From Taxillus chinensis (taxonomy: Eukaryota > Streptophyta > Magnoliopsida > Santalales > Loranthaceae), in contig CM042089.1 in the NCBI GenBank assembly GCA_023512835.1, positions 15,013,965-15,077,964 of the forward strand: a stretch of DNA of 64,000 nucleotides, in the 5' to 3' direction. Shown here piece by piece: positions 1 to 10,555 of the stretch. The stretch's first letter is position 1. The number at the start of each line of letters is the position of its first letter. A program made the translations under genes and the position numbers. The notes beneath the pieces are model-generated. The model searched no databases, was not told the DNA's origin, and saw only the letters and a program-made list of their open reading frames with translations.

Positions 1-757
1 TCCCATCATGCTCATTTCAAACTTGCCTGTCATCAACTTAGCAAACTCTTCACAAAGCTTCGGATTTGTTGATCCAAAAATGATATCGTCCACGTATATT
101 TGTACGATCGAGTGTGTCCTTTCTCTTGTCGTAGAAATAGGGTGGTATCTATCTTCCCTTTTTGGAAGTTATGAGCAAGTAGGAATTCGACGATTGTGTC
201 GTACCAGGCTCTGGGAGCTTGCTTCAAACCATATAGAGCTTTCTGAAGTTTGTAGACAAGATGTCTGCCTTAGGTTCAATGAGCCAGGAGGTTGTTCAAC
301 ATACACCTCCTCTTGAAGGTCTCCATTCAGGAATGCGCTCTTGACGTCCATTTGATAAACTATGAAGTTTTCATATGAAGCATACGCCAAAAACATTCGG
401 ATTGCCTCAAGTCTTGCGACCAGGAGCAAAGGTTTCATCATAATCTATTCCCTCTTCTTGACGATATCCTTTGGCTACCAGTCCGGCTTTGTTCAGGATT
501 ACTATTCCATCCGTATCAAGTTTGTTCCGGAACACCCATTTAACGCCAATGACTTGCTGAGACTTAGGCCTTGGTACTAAGGTCCACACATTATTTCTCT
601 TAAATTGATTGAGTTCTTCTTGCATGGCTTCTATCCAGTTTGAATCCTGAAGAGCTTCATCTACCACCTTTGGTTCTATTTGAGATAGAAAGCATGAGTG
701 AAGACTCATGTTTGAGGTGGCCGCTCTTGTTCTTACACCAACAAGTAGGATCACCAA
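1..757 (-). pseudogene. Copia reverse transcriptase (partial, frameshifted)
   Basis: Minus-strand reading gives the classic Copia RT opening: W-x-EAMQEEL, then NNVWTLVPRP, then GVKWVFRNKLDTDG, then [20 protein letters not shown]. It continues with the [19 protein letters not shown] block, a KQAPRAWYD block, and an intact YVDD catalytic motif at about 84-95, followed by FGSTN. Blocks lie in different frames (breaks near 407-441 and near 227), so at least two frameshifts are present. RT copies element RNA into DNA; in Copia it is released from a polyprotein. The C-terminal half and RNase H are beyond the window. Confidence 0.9.
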
Positions 758-1020
758 TCACTTGATCCGAGGGATGGTTTCGAGTCCATCTATAATTCCG
801 TGCGTGTGTTGGTTGTCCTTGAACAATTTGAAGCTCTTCCAGATTGGGTGGTTCAGATTGTATCAACTGGTTGGGCTTCGTCCAGGAGTAGATGTTTCCG
901 TATTTAGAGGTACGGATGAAGCGATTGGTTCTTCAACACTGTTTCTTTCAGTGTTAACTAGTCCGGACGGACTTGAAGGTGCTCCGGAATTTTGTGTATC
1001 TGCCAGGAGTTTGTCCAGGA

Positions 1021-1092
1021 GCTAAGTGGTAGTCCGGAGCTAAGTGGTAGTCCGGAGCTAAGTGGTAGTCCGGAGCTAAGTGGTAGTCCGGA
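1021..1092 (-). repeat. Four 18-bp tandem repeats in the pol linker
   Basis: Four perfect copies of an 18-bp unit (gctaagtggtagtccgga) lie between the integrase and RT parts of the Copia pol. 18 is divisible by 3, and on the minus strand the unit is open in two frames, reading DYHLAP or SGLPLS repeats. It sits in the variable, proline-rich linker, where in-frame repeat expansion would be tolerated. Confidence 0.9.
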
Positions 1093-1284
1093 GTCTGAGT
1101 CATCCGTAGCATCATCCATAAAATTCCGTTGTGTTTCGCGGATGCCACGTGGTTGGTCGGGATACCGGTCAGGATGTGTAGCAGGAATATTCATAAACTT
1201 TGAGTAATCGACGTTTGTTTATGACCCTGCGATTAGAATTTGAAGGACCGACTTTTGACCAATCGAGATTAGCTTCATCAAAGG

Positions 1285-2205
1285 TTACATGGATAGATTC
1301 TTCAACTTTAGAAAGTTTTCTATTGAAGACCCGATAAGCCTTGCTATGAAGTGAGTACCCGACAAAAATCCCATCATCGATTTTGGTTCAAATTTATTCC
1401 GGGTCTCTTTGCCATTGATCAGTATATAGCAAGTACATCCGAAAGCTCGAAATGTGAAATTGAAGGTTTTCGACCTCTCCACATCTCATAGGGTGTTTTC
1501 ATGGTAGATTTATTTATTAGAGTTCTGTTCGAACATAGCGGGCGGTGGACACGGCTTGACCCATAGAGCGAGAGGAAGCATTGCCCCCGCTAACATGGAT
1601 CTACCAGCTTCAACTAAAGTTCGATTCTTGCGCTCGACTACCCCATTTTGTTGTGGGGTTCGGGCGCCAGAAAAGTCATCTCGTATGCCCTGTTCGAGAA
1701 CAATATGATCTCATTTCGGAAAAAATCAAATTCCGTACCATGATCACTCCCGATGCATTTAATGCTCGAGTCCTTGTGAGTTGCTTATCCAGTTGAAGAG
1801 ATCTACAAGATGTTCAAAAGTTTGATCCTTTGATTTCAGGAACATCACCCATGTGTATCTGGTGAAATCATCGATAACCACAAGGGTATATCTCCCCTGA
1901 CTAGTGATGAAACGAGATATAGGACCACATAGGTCCATATGAAGAAGTTGCAGAGGAGCGATTATTGAGTTAACCGATTTGCTCTTAAAGCCGTGTTTGG
2001 TCTCTTTACCAAGTTGGCATTCTCGACGAGAGTGTCTCTGGAGAACTTGAGTTTGGGTAGACCAGGTGACAAGATCAAGTGATGCTAATTTAGACAAAGT
2101 CTTAAAGTTCAAATGTGCGCATCGCTTGTGCCATAACCAACTATCTTCATCTGTTGCTTTCGTGAGGAAACATACAAGGTCGGAAGAATTATTTCTTAAG
2201 ACCAC
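1285..2205 (-). pseudogene. Copia integrase (degenerate)
   Basis: The minus-strand frame ending at 2205 starts with an HHCC-like zinc region (LWHKRCAHLNFKTLSKLA, later RRECQLGKETKHGFK; the H-x-H-type spacing looks partly eroded). It then shows the catalytic-core landmarks LLHMDLCGPI and LVVIDDFTRYTWV, carrying the first two acidic residues of the DDE triad. A second minus-strand block (1285-1482) carries the C-terminal FGCTCYILINGKE...KFEPKSMMGFLSG motif typical of Copia integrases. The intervening region (1490-1760) is in another frame, so the ORF is broken. Confidence 0.85.
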
Positions 2206-2439
2206 CGAGTATATGTCCCCATCTCTTGATCCGGATAACTTAACATCTCCAGGATAAGTTTTCTCTTCTTGTACAGGTGTTGGACAAAAAAGGAAACAAT
2301 AAATCCTTTGTCACATAGTCTATCGACACTTAGCAAATTATGCTTTAAACCTTCGACTAGTGCAACTTTAGTGATTGATACACAGCCGTTAGTTAAAGTG
2401 CCATACCCGACGTCTTACCTTTCTTTGTTGTCGCCATAT

Positions 2440-2530
2440 GAGACGGATGGACCTTGTTTATCATTAACTTCTACAAGTAGAGTCCTGGTCACCCGTCATA
2501 TGTCCGGAGCATCCACTATCAAGGATCCAC
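2440..2530 (-). pseudogene. Copia aspartic protease active-site region
   Basis: On the minus strand this stretch reads DSGCSGHMTGDQDS, the Copia protease signature (D-S/T-G plus the conserved HMTG) upstream of integrase. The surrounding frame is short and interrupted, so only the motif region is called. Protease cuts the Gag-Pol polyprotein. Confidence 0.75.
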
Positions 2531-3829
2531 TTGCTTTGATTTATCTTTAACTTCAAGTGATCCGGCAATTCATTCCAGAGATGCTCCGAAAGACAACGTT
2601 TACACTTTTGGTGCCCAAACTTGTTTCAGGCGGTTAGAGTGAGCAAGACATATTGTCAACATTTACGGATTTGATTTTGTTAGGACTCTTAGCTTTCCAA
2701 GTTGACATTAACTTGTTAGTTTCAGTGCTTCTTTTATTTGGGATTTCTTGGGAGAGACACTCCTTTTAGATTTAGATTTTGTTTTGCTCGAAGAACCCCT
2801 TTTATAAAACTGATCTTTATTTGATTGAAATTGATTACAAAGCCAGTTATCGGATAGACTCCAACATTCATAGTGATAATGACCCATTTCCCTACGAGAT
2901 GAACAGACACTATAATGTGAAGTACAAACAAGGGGATACAGGTCTCTTAGATTTTACTGATTTTTACTCTGTTCCACGTGGCCTAATCCATTACGTTTGG
3001 GTGACGCGCTCTTGGCCCTAAATGCGTCGGCCTTAGCCTTGTCTTTCTTTTTGGGTGCTACGAGTTTTGGCTTTGGCCGCAGAGCCTTCCCTTCATCTTT
3101 AGTTACGGGTGCTTCTTGCTTCGGGAAGTGCAGAATGACCTCGGTTCCACGATCATAAACTATGGTGCCACCTGAAATGAAACCATCCAACGGTTTAGAT
3201 GTACTAACAGGATATAAGTTGGTTAGTTTAGGAGTAAAATCCAGGAGGACACTCGGTGGCTTTAGCTATGGAGGTTGATGGTTCAGAACCTAGACCAGGT
3301 TTGACTCGAATGTCGTCAGGATCGACCCTAAAGGTAGAGGCTATTTCCCTGGATTTTAGCCACTTACGATTTATTTCCTTTTCTGTTCCAGTTCATTTTC
3401 GAGTCTTTTAACTATAACTTTTAGGCCTGAGAGATTGGTATTTAAGAGATGATTTTCAGCTCTTAGATCATGATACCAAGCTTCCTTTCCCCCGAAGTCG
3501 CGACGTCCTTTTCGAGTCTATTAATGGTAAATTCGAGACGTTTATTCGACTTTCCATATCTTTGTACATTTGAGTTATTATTAGTCTCTCATTCTTTTCA
3601 TGATCACATGCAATAGTAAGAGATTCTAATTTACTCAGGAGCTCAGAGATAGAAGGTACCTCAAGTATTTGCCATGAGGCGGACGTTCGGCTTAATGGTC
3701 GGCTCATCATCCGAGGATTCCTCCTCTTCTTCGAGCCACTCATGTATTTTGTCACGAGCGCCTTTCTCTTGCTCTTCTTGTTATCCGAGGTGGAGCGGCG
3801 AGAGTTTACCTTGTCACTTTTCTCGGTCA

Positions 3830-4891
3830 CCTTTGCTTTGGACCTGCATTCCTTGGCCCAGTGACCGGTTTTCCCACAGTTGAAACATTCCTGGGAACCG
3901 GACTCCGGTCGCTCCTTCCGTTGGAACGATGATGATGAGCGTCTTCGATCCCCTTTTCGCTTTTCCGTAGGAATCGCTCAAAGGATTTGACAAGAAGGGC
4001 TATCTCCTCCTCCTCGTCGAATCGAATTGTCGGATACGTCCGTATCATCATTCCTCGGTATGTTTAGACATTCGGTAGCTTTGAGAGCTACCCCCTTTTC
4101 TTTCCGAGCTATTTTTTCATCTCTGTCGAGTACTTAAACCGACTTCGTGAGTCGCAGCTCTCCATATAGTTCTTCAAGGGGAACATCTGCCAGTTTTTGT
4201 CGATTGCATCTGGAGTTGTTTGGAGTAGTAGCGATCCGGCAAGGAGCGAAAGAACTTGTCATTGATCTGGGATTGAGAGTAATGCTCATTGCCAGTCTTC
4301 GGTTCAAGTATGAGCTTGCCGAATCTCCGATAGATGCTTTCAAGTGATTCGCCCGGTTTATGATTAAAACTCTCAAAGTTACGTCCGAGAGTACAGATCA
4401 CATTCTCGATCTGGGACCGACTCCCCTCATAGAGGATTGTCGGTTTGTCCCAAACGACTTTTCTTGTCGTGCGGCCCTGGACGTCCGTGAAAGCTTCGGA
4501 ATCCAAGGACGATGTAACATAAGCCGAGCCTTTTCACTAGCGCCTCGCCAGGCTCTTTCATCGTTGGTAAGTTCAGATCGGTCTTTGGCCTCCTTACGCC
4601 ATGTTCTCCGATAGTCATCGGAATTGGAATCTCCCTGATGAAGACATGGCCACATAAGATGATCATGGCAAACCATAAACATCTTCATGCGAGCTTTCCA
4701 CTGGGAGAAAAGCTCAGGTGTGAATTTGGGCGGTTTCGTTAGAGTAAACCCGAACTCCGTGGTTGAGAAGCGGTGGCGGCAGCAGGTTGTGGTGGATCGA
4801 CATTTTCACTGCCGCTTCGATTCGGGATGGGCTCCTGTGCACCTCCGGAGTTAAGGCGAGTGTTGAAAAGCATCTTGCTTTCTTCGGCCAT
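3830..4891 (-). pseudogene. Copia gag (UBN2-like) with CCHC zinc knuckle
   Basis: The likely start is the minus-strand ATG at 4891 (MAEESKMLFNTRL...), 60 bases inside the LTR/PBS. The core at 4174-4506 reads VWDKPTILYEGSRSQIEN, FESFNHKPGESLESIYRRFG and NDKFFRSLPDRYYSK, matching the Copia UBN2-type gag pattern. Near 3839-3890 another frame gives CFNCGKTGHWAKEC, a CX2CX4HX4C RNA-binding knuckle. Gag packages element RNA into particles. The frame changes several times between start and knuckle, so it is broken. Confidence 0.8.
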
Positions 4892-4933
4892 TTACGAGAT
4901 TGAAAGAGTGGGATCTCTACTTAGAACGAAGTA

Positions 4934-4950
4934 GAACTTGCTCGATACCA
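4934..4950 (-). other. Primer binding site of the Copia element
   Basis: Minus-strand TGGTATCGAGCAAG lies two bases inside the LTR end. It resembles the plant initiator-tRNA-Met PBS (TGGTATCAGAGC) with one base missing. Its position, immediately after the ...CA LTR terminus, fixes the element's orientation. Confidence 0.75.
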
Positions 4951-5248
4951 CTTGATGGTCCCTTGGAGCCTAAGGGGGGGGGGTGAATAGGCTCTTATTT
5001 GAACTCTTTCTTTTCTCTTAAGAAACAAAGACTTATCTAGTTTAAGTGATAATATCACTGCGGAAGATAACCAGGATAGTGGAAGTATTTTGTTTTATTA
5101 TCACAAAGTGATTACAACAAAATAGAAGCAAACACTCTCTTACACTCTGTTTACAACTTTGAATTCACACACTAGCCAAGTGCCTTTTCTATATTTTTGC
5201 ACTTCTTCGCTCTAGCTCACTTTTCTTTACATGAAGTATAAGTATAAG

Positions 5249-5256
5249 TATTTATA
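5249..5256 (-). promoter_or_regulatory. Probable TATA box of the Copia LTR
   Basis: Minus-strand TATAAATA. It lies about 300 bp from the LTR's inner end, in the place expected for the U3/R boundary. Transcription would start roughly 25-35 bases lower in coordinate. Confidence 0.6.
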
Positions 5257-5660
5257 CAAAACATTCCTAAGAGACAACCTTGGAACTTGAAGTTCGGAAT
5301 GCGTTCCGCACTAACTATCCCTCGGTAATCTATCCGCCTTGTCTGCTGCGGATTGTGGAGCTCAAGATCTTGGATTTGAAGAGTATAAGTGTCTTTGTGA
5401 GTTCCGAGATACAATTAAGGTTGTGTCCACATATCCGGACGATCCACGTGTAAGATTCTTCTTGTTCTAAATGCATTCGTCTTACATCGGGACAGCGCGA
5501 GCCGATAACTTTAAATGCGGTTTCATTGGAGCAGTGTCTTCTTGGTCCGGTGTAATTTTCCTTACTCCGTAGTTAATGAAGCTCGGAACCTTACTCCGTG
5601 TCGGTGGTTGCTTACTCCGTATCTATTCAGGTACTAGAATCCTTAGTCCGTGTCAGTGGC

Positions 5661-5967
5661 TTCCTTACTCCGCATGTAAGTTCCTTACTCCGTATGTAAG
5701 TTCCTTACTCCGTATGTAAGTTCCTTACTCCGTATGTAAGTTCCTTACTCCGTGTGTAAGTTCCTTACTCCGTGTGTAAGTTCCTTACTCCGTATGTAAG
5801 TTCCTTACTCCGTATGTAAGTTCCTTACTCCGTGCGAGTAATAAGTCCGGATTCCTTACTCCGCATCTATTTTCCTTACTCCGTACTTATTTTCCTTACT
5901 CCGCACTTATCGTCCTTACTCCGCACTTATCCTTACTCCGCACTTATCGTCCTTACTCCGCACTTAT
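5661..5967 (-). repeat. 20-bp tandem array in the LTR U3
   Basis: Nine head-to-tail units of ttccttactccgtatgtaag (variants gcatg/gtgtg) run from 5661 to 5840. Looser units (ttccttactccgcacttat type) continue to about 5967, and related isolated motifs begin near 5560. On the element's own strand this is upstream of the TATA box, the usual location of LTR enhancer repeats. Confidence 0.9.
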
Positions 5968-6173
5968 TGTTACTTGGTTATTTACCAAGTATTTGATGAC
6001 ACTAACTCTTGTCCAGGATCAGGATTATGTATCCTGTCCTTAGCTTTGCTCTCACGAGTGCATCTTTGGATTAGAGACATACCTTCGCAATGATCAAATA
6101 AACACGAAGGATCTCGAGATCAAATTACATAAGGCTTTAACGTCATTATCCAAATTCTGGGTTTGATCCAACA

Positions 6174-8686
6174 ATGTGCATAGAATAATTTGCATGTCTC
6201 TTATGTTGCTTGCTTTATTGAGGGATAAATTGAGTTTTAAATTTTTTTAAATATGTATATATATGGAATATATTTGAAGGTTGTTTGCGTGATCACCATG
6301 ACCGAGAAATTTAATGTGTAGTTTGTAGATCTCACTCGCTTGATTTCCTAGGGTGGGTTGAGTAGACTCAAATCAACATAGACCTTTTTAAGTATATTGA
6401 GTCCTCATATCTGCTTCCAAAAACTTAAAATGGCACGTAATTTCAATCTGTCTCTTTTGTTTTTTTTTCTCTTTTCGATTATGTATTTGCTAGTTAATAA
6501 GCTTTTTCTTAGCTTTATTTCTTTGATCACAACTTTGGCAAGCTTTTTTCTGTAAGCGCTATAGGAAATCTCAAGTGGTAAATCTCTTTTCAATTTATCG
6601 GTTATAAGATAGGTTTTTGGATTCTAGTTTGGTGTTTTGTCATGGATTTCTTGACTTGCGGTGCCATTTTGGTTTGATATCATGTCTTTAGCTAGTGTCT
6701 AAACATATACACATGTTTTTTTTGCGACATTCTATTTGATGGCAAGAAATTGTATTCCTTGATATATCTTTTTGTCAAATAACTTGACTAAATGTTGAAA
6801 GACTAATATTTATTATCTTTCAACTGAATAATATTATCTGTTATTATTATGGTACATGTTAATTTATTTCCATGACACACAATATCAAGTGTTTGACAAC
6901 CTGGTAAATGTTGTAAACAAAATTATTATTTTGGCATGTTTCTTTTATGCTAACCCAATATGAAGTCTTGGGTGGTAATTATTCATTCTGGGTCCCTTAG
7001 CTGTGAAATTTGTTCAATGAAGAAATAACATTAAAAGCTGCTGGAGGTTTGATGTATGAACATCCACTGACACTGCCCTTCGTTGAATCAGTGGTCAAAT
7101 ATTTCTCTTTTTCTTTCTCTCTCTTTATGTCTGTCTGTCTCTCTTCATCAAGTGGTTTCTCTTATTCTTTTTTGTTGGTGTGTCGCAAGGTTGGGATTGG
7201 GACTACTAATTGCGTTATGGGACTTCCTATAGTGCTTCTAGAAAAACTCATGAAGGTTGGGAATATGACCCAAAAAAATGCTACAAAATAACTTTGTTCA
7301 AGTTAAGAACTGATTCTTATTTTGTACTTTTCATGGAATTTGGGATTAATCATTATAGATGATGTTTTCAATTTTGTGTTGTCCTACTTAATTAAGCTCA
7401 TTACTCTATTATATGTAGTATTTCCCGTGCTCAGTATTTTGGGTATCATGCATGTACAAGCCATGAACTTCTTTGCCGCTTTTTGCTACTACTCCTAATG
7501 CCTGAAGAAAATGAAATTCTTGAAAACATAATTTTTAAGATATGTTGATGCGGCCGTTTGGGGTGAGAAAATCAAAAAACAATGCATCGTTTTACTATAG
7601 GCACATAGGTTCTTGTGACAATACAAAGAAAATTTAAAGAGAGGGTTATCCTAAAACAATCTAGAAGTCTAGAAGTCTTCATAATGCTATGATACTATTA
7701 ATAATTTTGTGTACATGGTTAATTCAATTTTATATGGTCATTCACTTGTTTTAAAATTAACCTGGGATTCAACATGAACTAATTTGACATTTCATTTAAA
7801 TAAGATTGCACCTAAGATACGTTAGCATTATATAGTTTCTGATTATGCTCCAAGAATTGATAGTCTCAAATTTGACTCACTAGACATATGTTGTCTATTA
7901 AATACTACAAAATTTTATATTTTTCTTGTAAGTTCCATTCATTTGTATTGCACTTATCTGTGGTTATTTAGTCCGAAGATGTTCAAGAGATTTAGGACTA
8001 GTGAAATCTACAAAGAGAAAGGTAAATGTTGTTATTGTTTATTTTTCAATCTAGCGCTTGTGCTCTATTACCATTTTTTCTTGACAAGCTTAAATTTGTT
8101 GTTGAGTGATTTGAACTTGAATATCTTGCATAAATCTATTTTCATTCAATCTAATTTTGTGTGCACTTCAATATATTTTTTGTTTATGAGATACCTTTCT
8201 TTGTGTAGTCAAATGAATTTTGAAAAAATTTCACTTCCTATGTTTTGGAACCTAAAAGTAGATTTATTTATAAATTTTTTCCCCTACTTCATGAAGTTAT
8301 ATGATTTGCTCTTACTTTTTTTTAAATCTATTATTTATTATCTTAACTATTATTTTGGTTTTTCTTGAGAATGATGGAGGACTTATAATTTATTCTAGCA
8401 TGAAATGAAAATGACATTGTTAGGGGGTTTTGAGACATTTAGTATTTATATTATAGTTTGTAAGAGATAGATATTATAAGATATTTTGGACACAATGATT
8501 ATTTTGAATTGTAACGCTAAAATATTATTTCTTAATGTATGTGAAGGGAATTAGTGGTGCAATTTGGATATTTTGTTTTTTTGAATGTTGGTTGTTTTTT
8601 CAATGTACATGTATTTGTGAAATTTTAATCAATGATTGTAAGTATTTGAAAAGATTTATCTTATTTTTTTGTCATTTACCATAAGC
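6174..8686. other. AT-rich intergenic stretch, no gene recognised
   Basis: About 2.5 kb of AT-rich sequence with poly(T) runs. Open frames at 7010-7291 and 7943-8368 are hydrophobic, T-rich translations without recognisable domains, and I do not regard them as genes. No transposon ends were found except those of the neighbouring elements. Confidence 0.6.
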
Positions 8687-8972
8687 CTTTTTAGTGTGTC
8701 AGGTCTGCTTAGCTTATAGTATCTTGGTCACTTTTTGTAAGACAAAAATGACATATTATATGATCTTCGATAACACATAATTGTAACATAATAAAAAGTA
8801 TTATATAGAGAGTGCTATGGTAAGCTTAAAAAACACTTACAGAAATATTTCATAAGACATTAACATGTGTTCTTGTATAATTTCTCGTAACATAAAATTG
8901 TAACACATCAAAAAGTGTTATCAAAAGGTGGGGGTCTCTTCATAAGCCAAGCAGACCTAACACCCTAAAAAG
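8687..8972. mobile_element. Small inverted-repeat element (MITE-like, 286 bp)
   Basis: The left end ctttttagtgtgtcaggtct (continuing gcttagcttat) is matched, with about three mismatches over some 32 bases, by the reverse complement of the right end (gcttggcttat ... ctttttag). The interior is AT-rich and non-coding. Size and long terminal inverted repeats fit a MITE. I could not find a convincing target-site duplication, so superfamily is unassigned. Confidence 0.65.
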
Positions 8973-9544
8973 TATTACGGTATCCTACGGTAATATATTT
9001 TATGTCTTACTAAAGGCTTGATTTCTTGTAGTCTTTAGCTGACTTTTGAATCGCTTCTTGGAATTCTGTACACTCTTCTAAATTGTGTCCATAAGTTGTC
9101 TTATGATAAAGGCGGCGCCTCTTCCGATTGTTGCCCCCTATTGGCCTCGGTCACATCTTTGTTTACTATGAGTCCATTCTTGTGTAGGGTCATGAACAAT
9201 CGACACTGTCCATCTTGATTGTGGAAGCCTATCTAGGAGAACTTCCACTGTAATGACCCGTGTGTAACCCGTGTGTAAGGAGTTAACCACGAACACCTTG
9301 GATGTTGGTACACAAGTTTAAGGTAAGAGATGAGCCCAAGAGGGGACTTTTGAGAGGTGCATGTGTCAAGCGATAGCGTACATTTATGCCCTAGGAAGAT
9401 TGTTATGCGTTCTAAGCGGTTTTTAGGCTATTTTGGCTGATCTTGGAGCTCACTTTTGACCTAGTAGATGGCCTCAAACAATTGGCGTGCAAGAACAAAA
9501 GTTTCTTAGAATGAGGTCCTCTATCTACCATAGAAATTTCAGAG

Positions 9545-9705
9545 CATTTGGAGCTGCACGTGAATTCACCCATTTCACGTGCAAGCATATTTTTGCTTCT
9601 CAGGCCTCTACAAGATGCAAGGAGACTTGGGGTAAAGTTTGGGTGCATTTGGAGCTGCACGCCAATTGGGGAATTGGCGTGCAAATTGGCGTGCAAGCAT
9701 ATTTT
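9545..9705 (+). repeat. Two diverged direct repeats containing palindromes, in solo-LTR U3
   Basis: The segment starting catttggagctgcacg occurs near 9547 and again near 9646. Each copy contains its own inverted repeat (cacgtgaattcac...cacgtg in the first; cacgccaattg...caattggcgtg in the second) and ends gtgcaagcatatttttgc. Paired palindromes of this kind in U3 suggest protein-binding sites; the function is inferred only. Confidence 0.7.
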
Positions 9706-9814
9706 TGCATGGTTCCCTTGGTTTTGCCATTCTAAGGAACTTTCTCCAAAGGACCATGTTGAAATTCCGAGTATTTTGGCTATATATGGGTGCGGAAAGG
9801 TGGTAACTTGTGTG

Positions 9815-9890
9815 ATCAAAACTACGTCGTTTTGATCCTGGGATTCACTTAATCAAAACTACGTCGTTTTGATGTTATGTTGTCTATATA
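9815..9890 (+). promoter_or_regulatory. LTR core promoter: duplicated ACGT palindrome plus TATA box
   Basis: Two exact copies of a 22-bp element with inverted arms atcaaaac / gttttgat around an ACGT core lie at 9815-9836 and 9852-9873. They are followed by TATATAAG at 9885. ACGT cores are known targets of plant bZIP factors. The spacing upstream of a TATA box argues for a promoter element of the LTR. Confidence 0.7.
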
Positions 9891-10452
9891 AGGAGGAGGA
9901 GTCCCCCTGTTTTAGGTTTAGGGTTTGTTGCTTCACCCACCGTCGCGAGAGAGAAAGAGAGGGAAGGGGAGCTCCTGGTTCTTGCCGGGCGTCTTGCGTG
10001 GGTGGTCGGTGCTTCGTGGGTGGACGGCGTTCGGCTTGGGATCGGACCGTAGCTGTGTTGTTGCGTTTTCCTTGAGGTAGGGGTTCTGTTCTTCCTAAAT
10101 CCTCCTCTGTCCTAGGGTCCTAGGGCGAATATTATATTATTTATATGTAAATTCATATAGGTGTGACCTCCTATATGAATGTTGGCCTTAATGGCATGTT
10201 GGTGTGATTCGTGGATTACATGCTATGTGTTCGATGAAATGCCTGCGTGAATATAGCTGTATGTATATGCCCATTACATGTTTGATAATATGCCTGTGTG
10301 GCCGGATTTGTGGTTTAGTGTATGTATGTATCTTGTGTGTTTGCTCTATTTTCCTGAATGGTTGGGTTTGTGCGCTTGTGAACGGGTGCACACCAAGTGT
10401 TTGGTGGTATGCTTGAGTGACCATGTGTGTTGTGTGCTTGATTGTGGTATCC

Positions 10453-10555
10453 GGCCTGAAGAGGCGGTTAAAGAACTTTGCCTGAGAGGCGGTTAAATCA
10501 CTTGGCCTGAAGAGGCGGTTAAATAACTTGGCCTGAAGAGGCGGTTAAATCACTT
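10453..10555 (+). repeat. Four short tandem repeats in the LTR R/U5
   Basis: About four copies, 23-26 bp each, of ggcctgaagaggcggttaaa followed by tcactt or taactt. The array lies downstream of the TATA box, so it would be in the LTR transcript. Confidence 0.85.

Larger units (their letters stand above)
1..6173 (-). mobile_element. Ty1/Copia LTR retrotransposon, 5' portion, running off the left edge
   Basis: Read on the minus strand the order is LTR (6173 to 4953), primer binding site, gag, CCHC zinc knuckle, protease, integrase and reverse transcriptase, which is the Copia order (integrase before RT). The element leaves the window inside RT, so RNase H and the 3' LTR are not seen. Coding parts are spread over several frames with frameshifts, so this copy is probably dead. 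The 5 bases after the LTR are atgtg (6174-6178), the expected target-site duplication, but the partner lies outside the window. The two zinc-knuckle-like motifs suggest the Tork/SIRE side of Copia; that lineage call is a guess. Confidence 0.9.
4953..6173 (-). repeat. 5' LTR of the Copia element (1,221 bp)
   Basis: On the minus strand the LTR starts TGTTGGATCAAACCC at 6173 and ends ...GGACCATCA at 4953, giving the canonical TG...CA termini followed by the PBS. A TATAAATA box (minus, 5249-5256) divides U3 from R/U5, and a tandem array occupies U3. The terminal bases are chosen from the TG/CA rule and PBS adjacency, because the second LTR is outside the window. Confidence 0.85.

Noticed and set aside
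5661..5967. Regular 20-bp repeats, CRISPR-like at first sight
   Set aside because: The units are directly adjacent with no unique spacers, and lie in the U3 of a plant LTR: a tandem minisatellite.
7943..8368. 141-residue hydrophobic open frame
   Set aside because: T-rich AT DNA gives Phe/Leu/Ile-rich frames easily; no homology recognised and no gene context.
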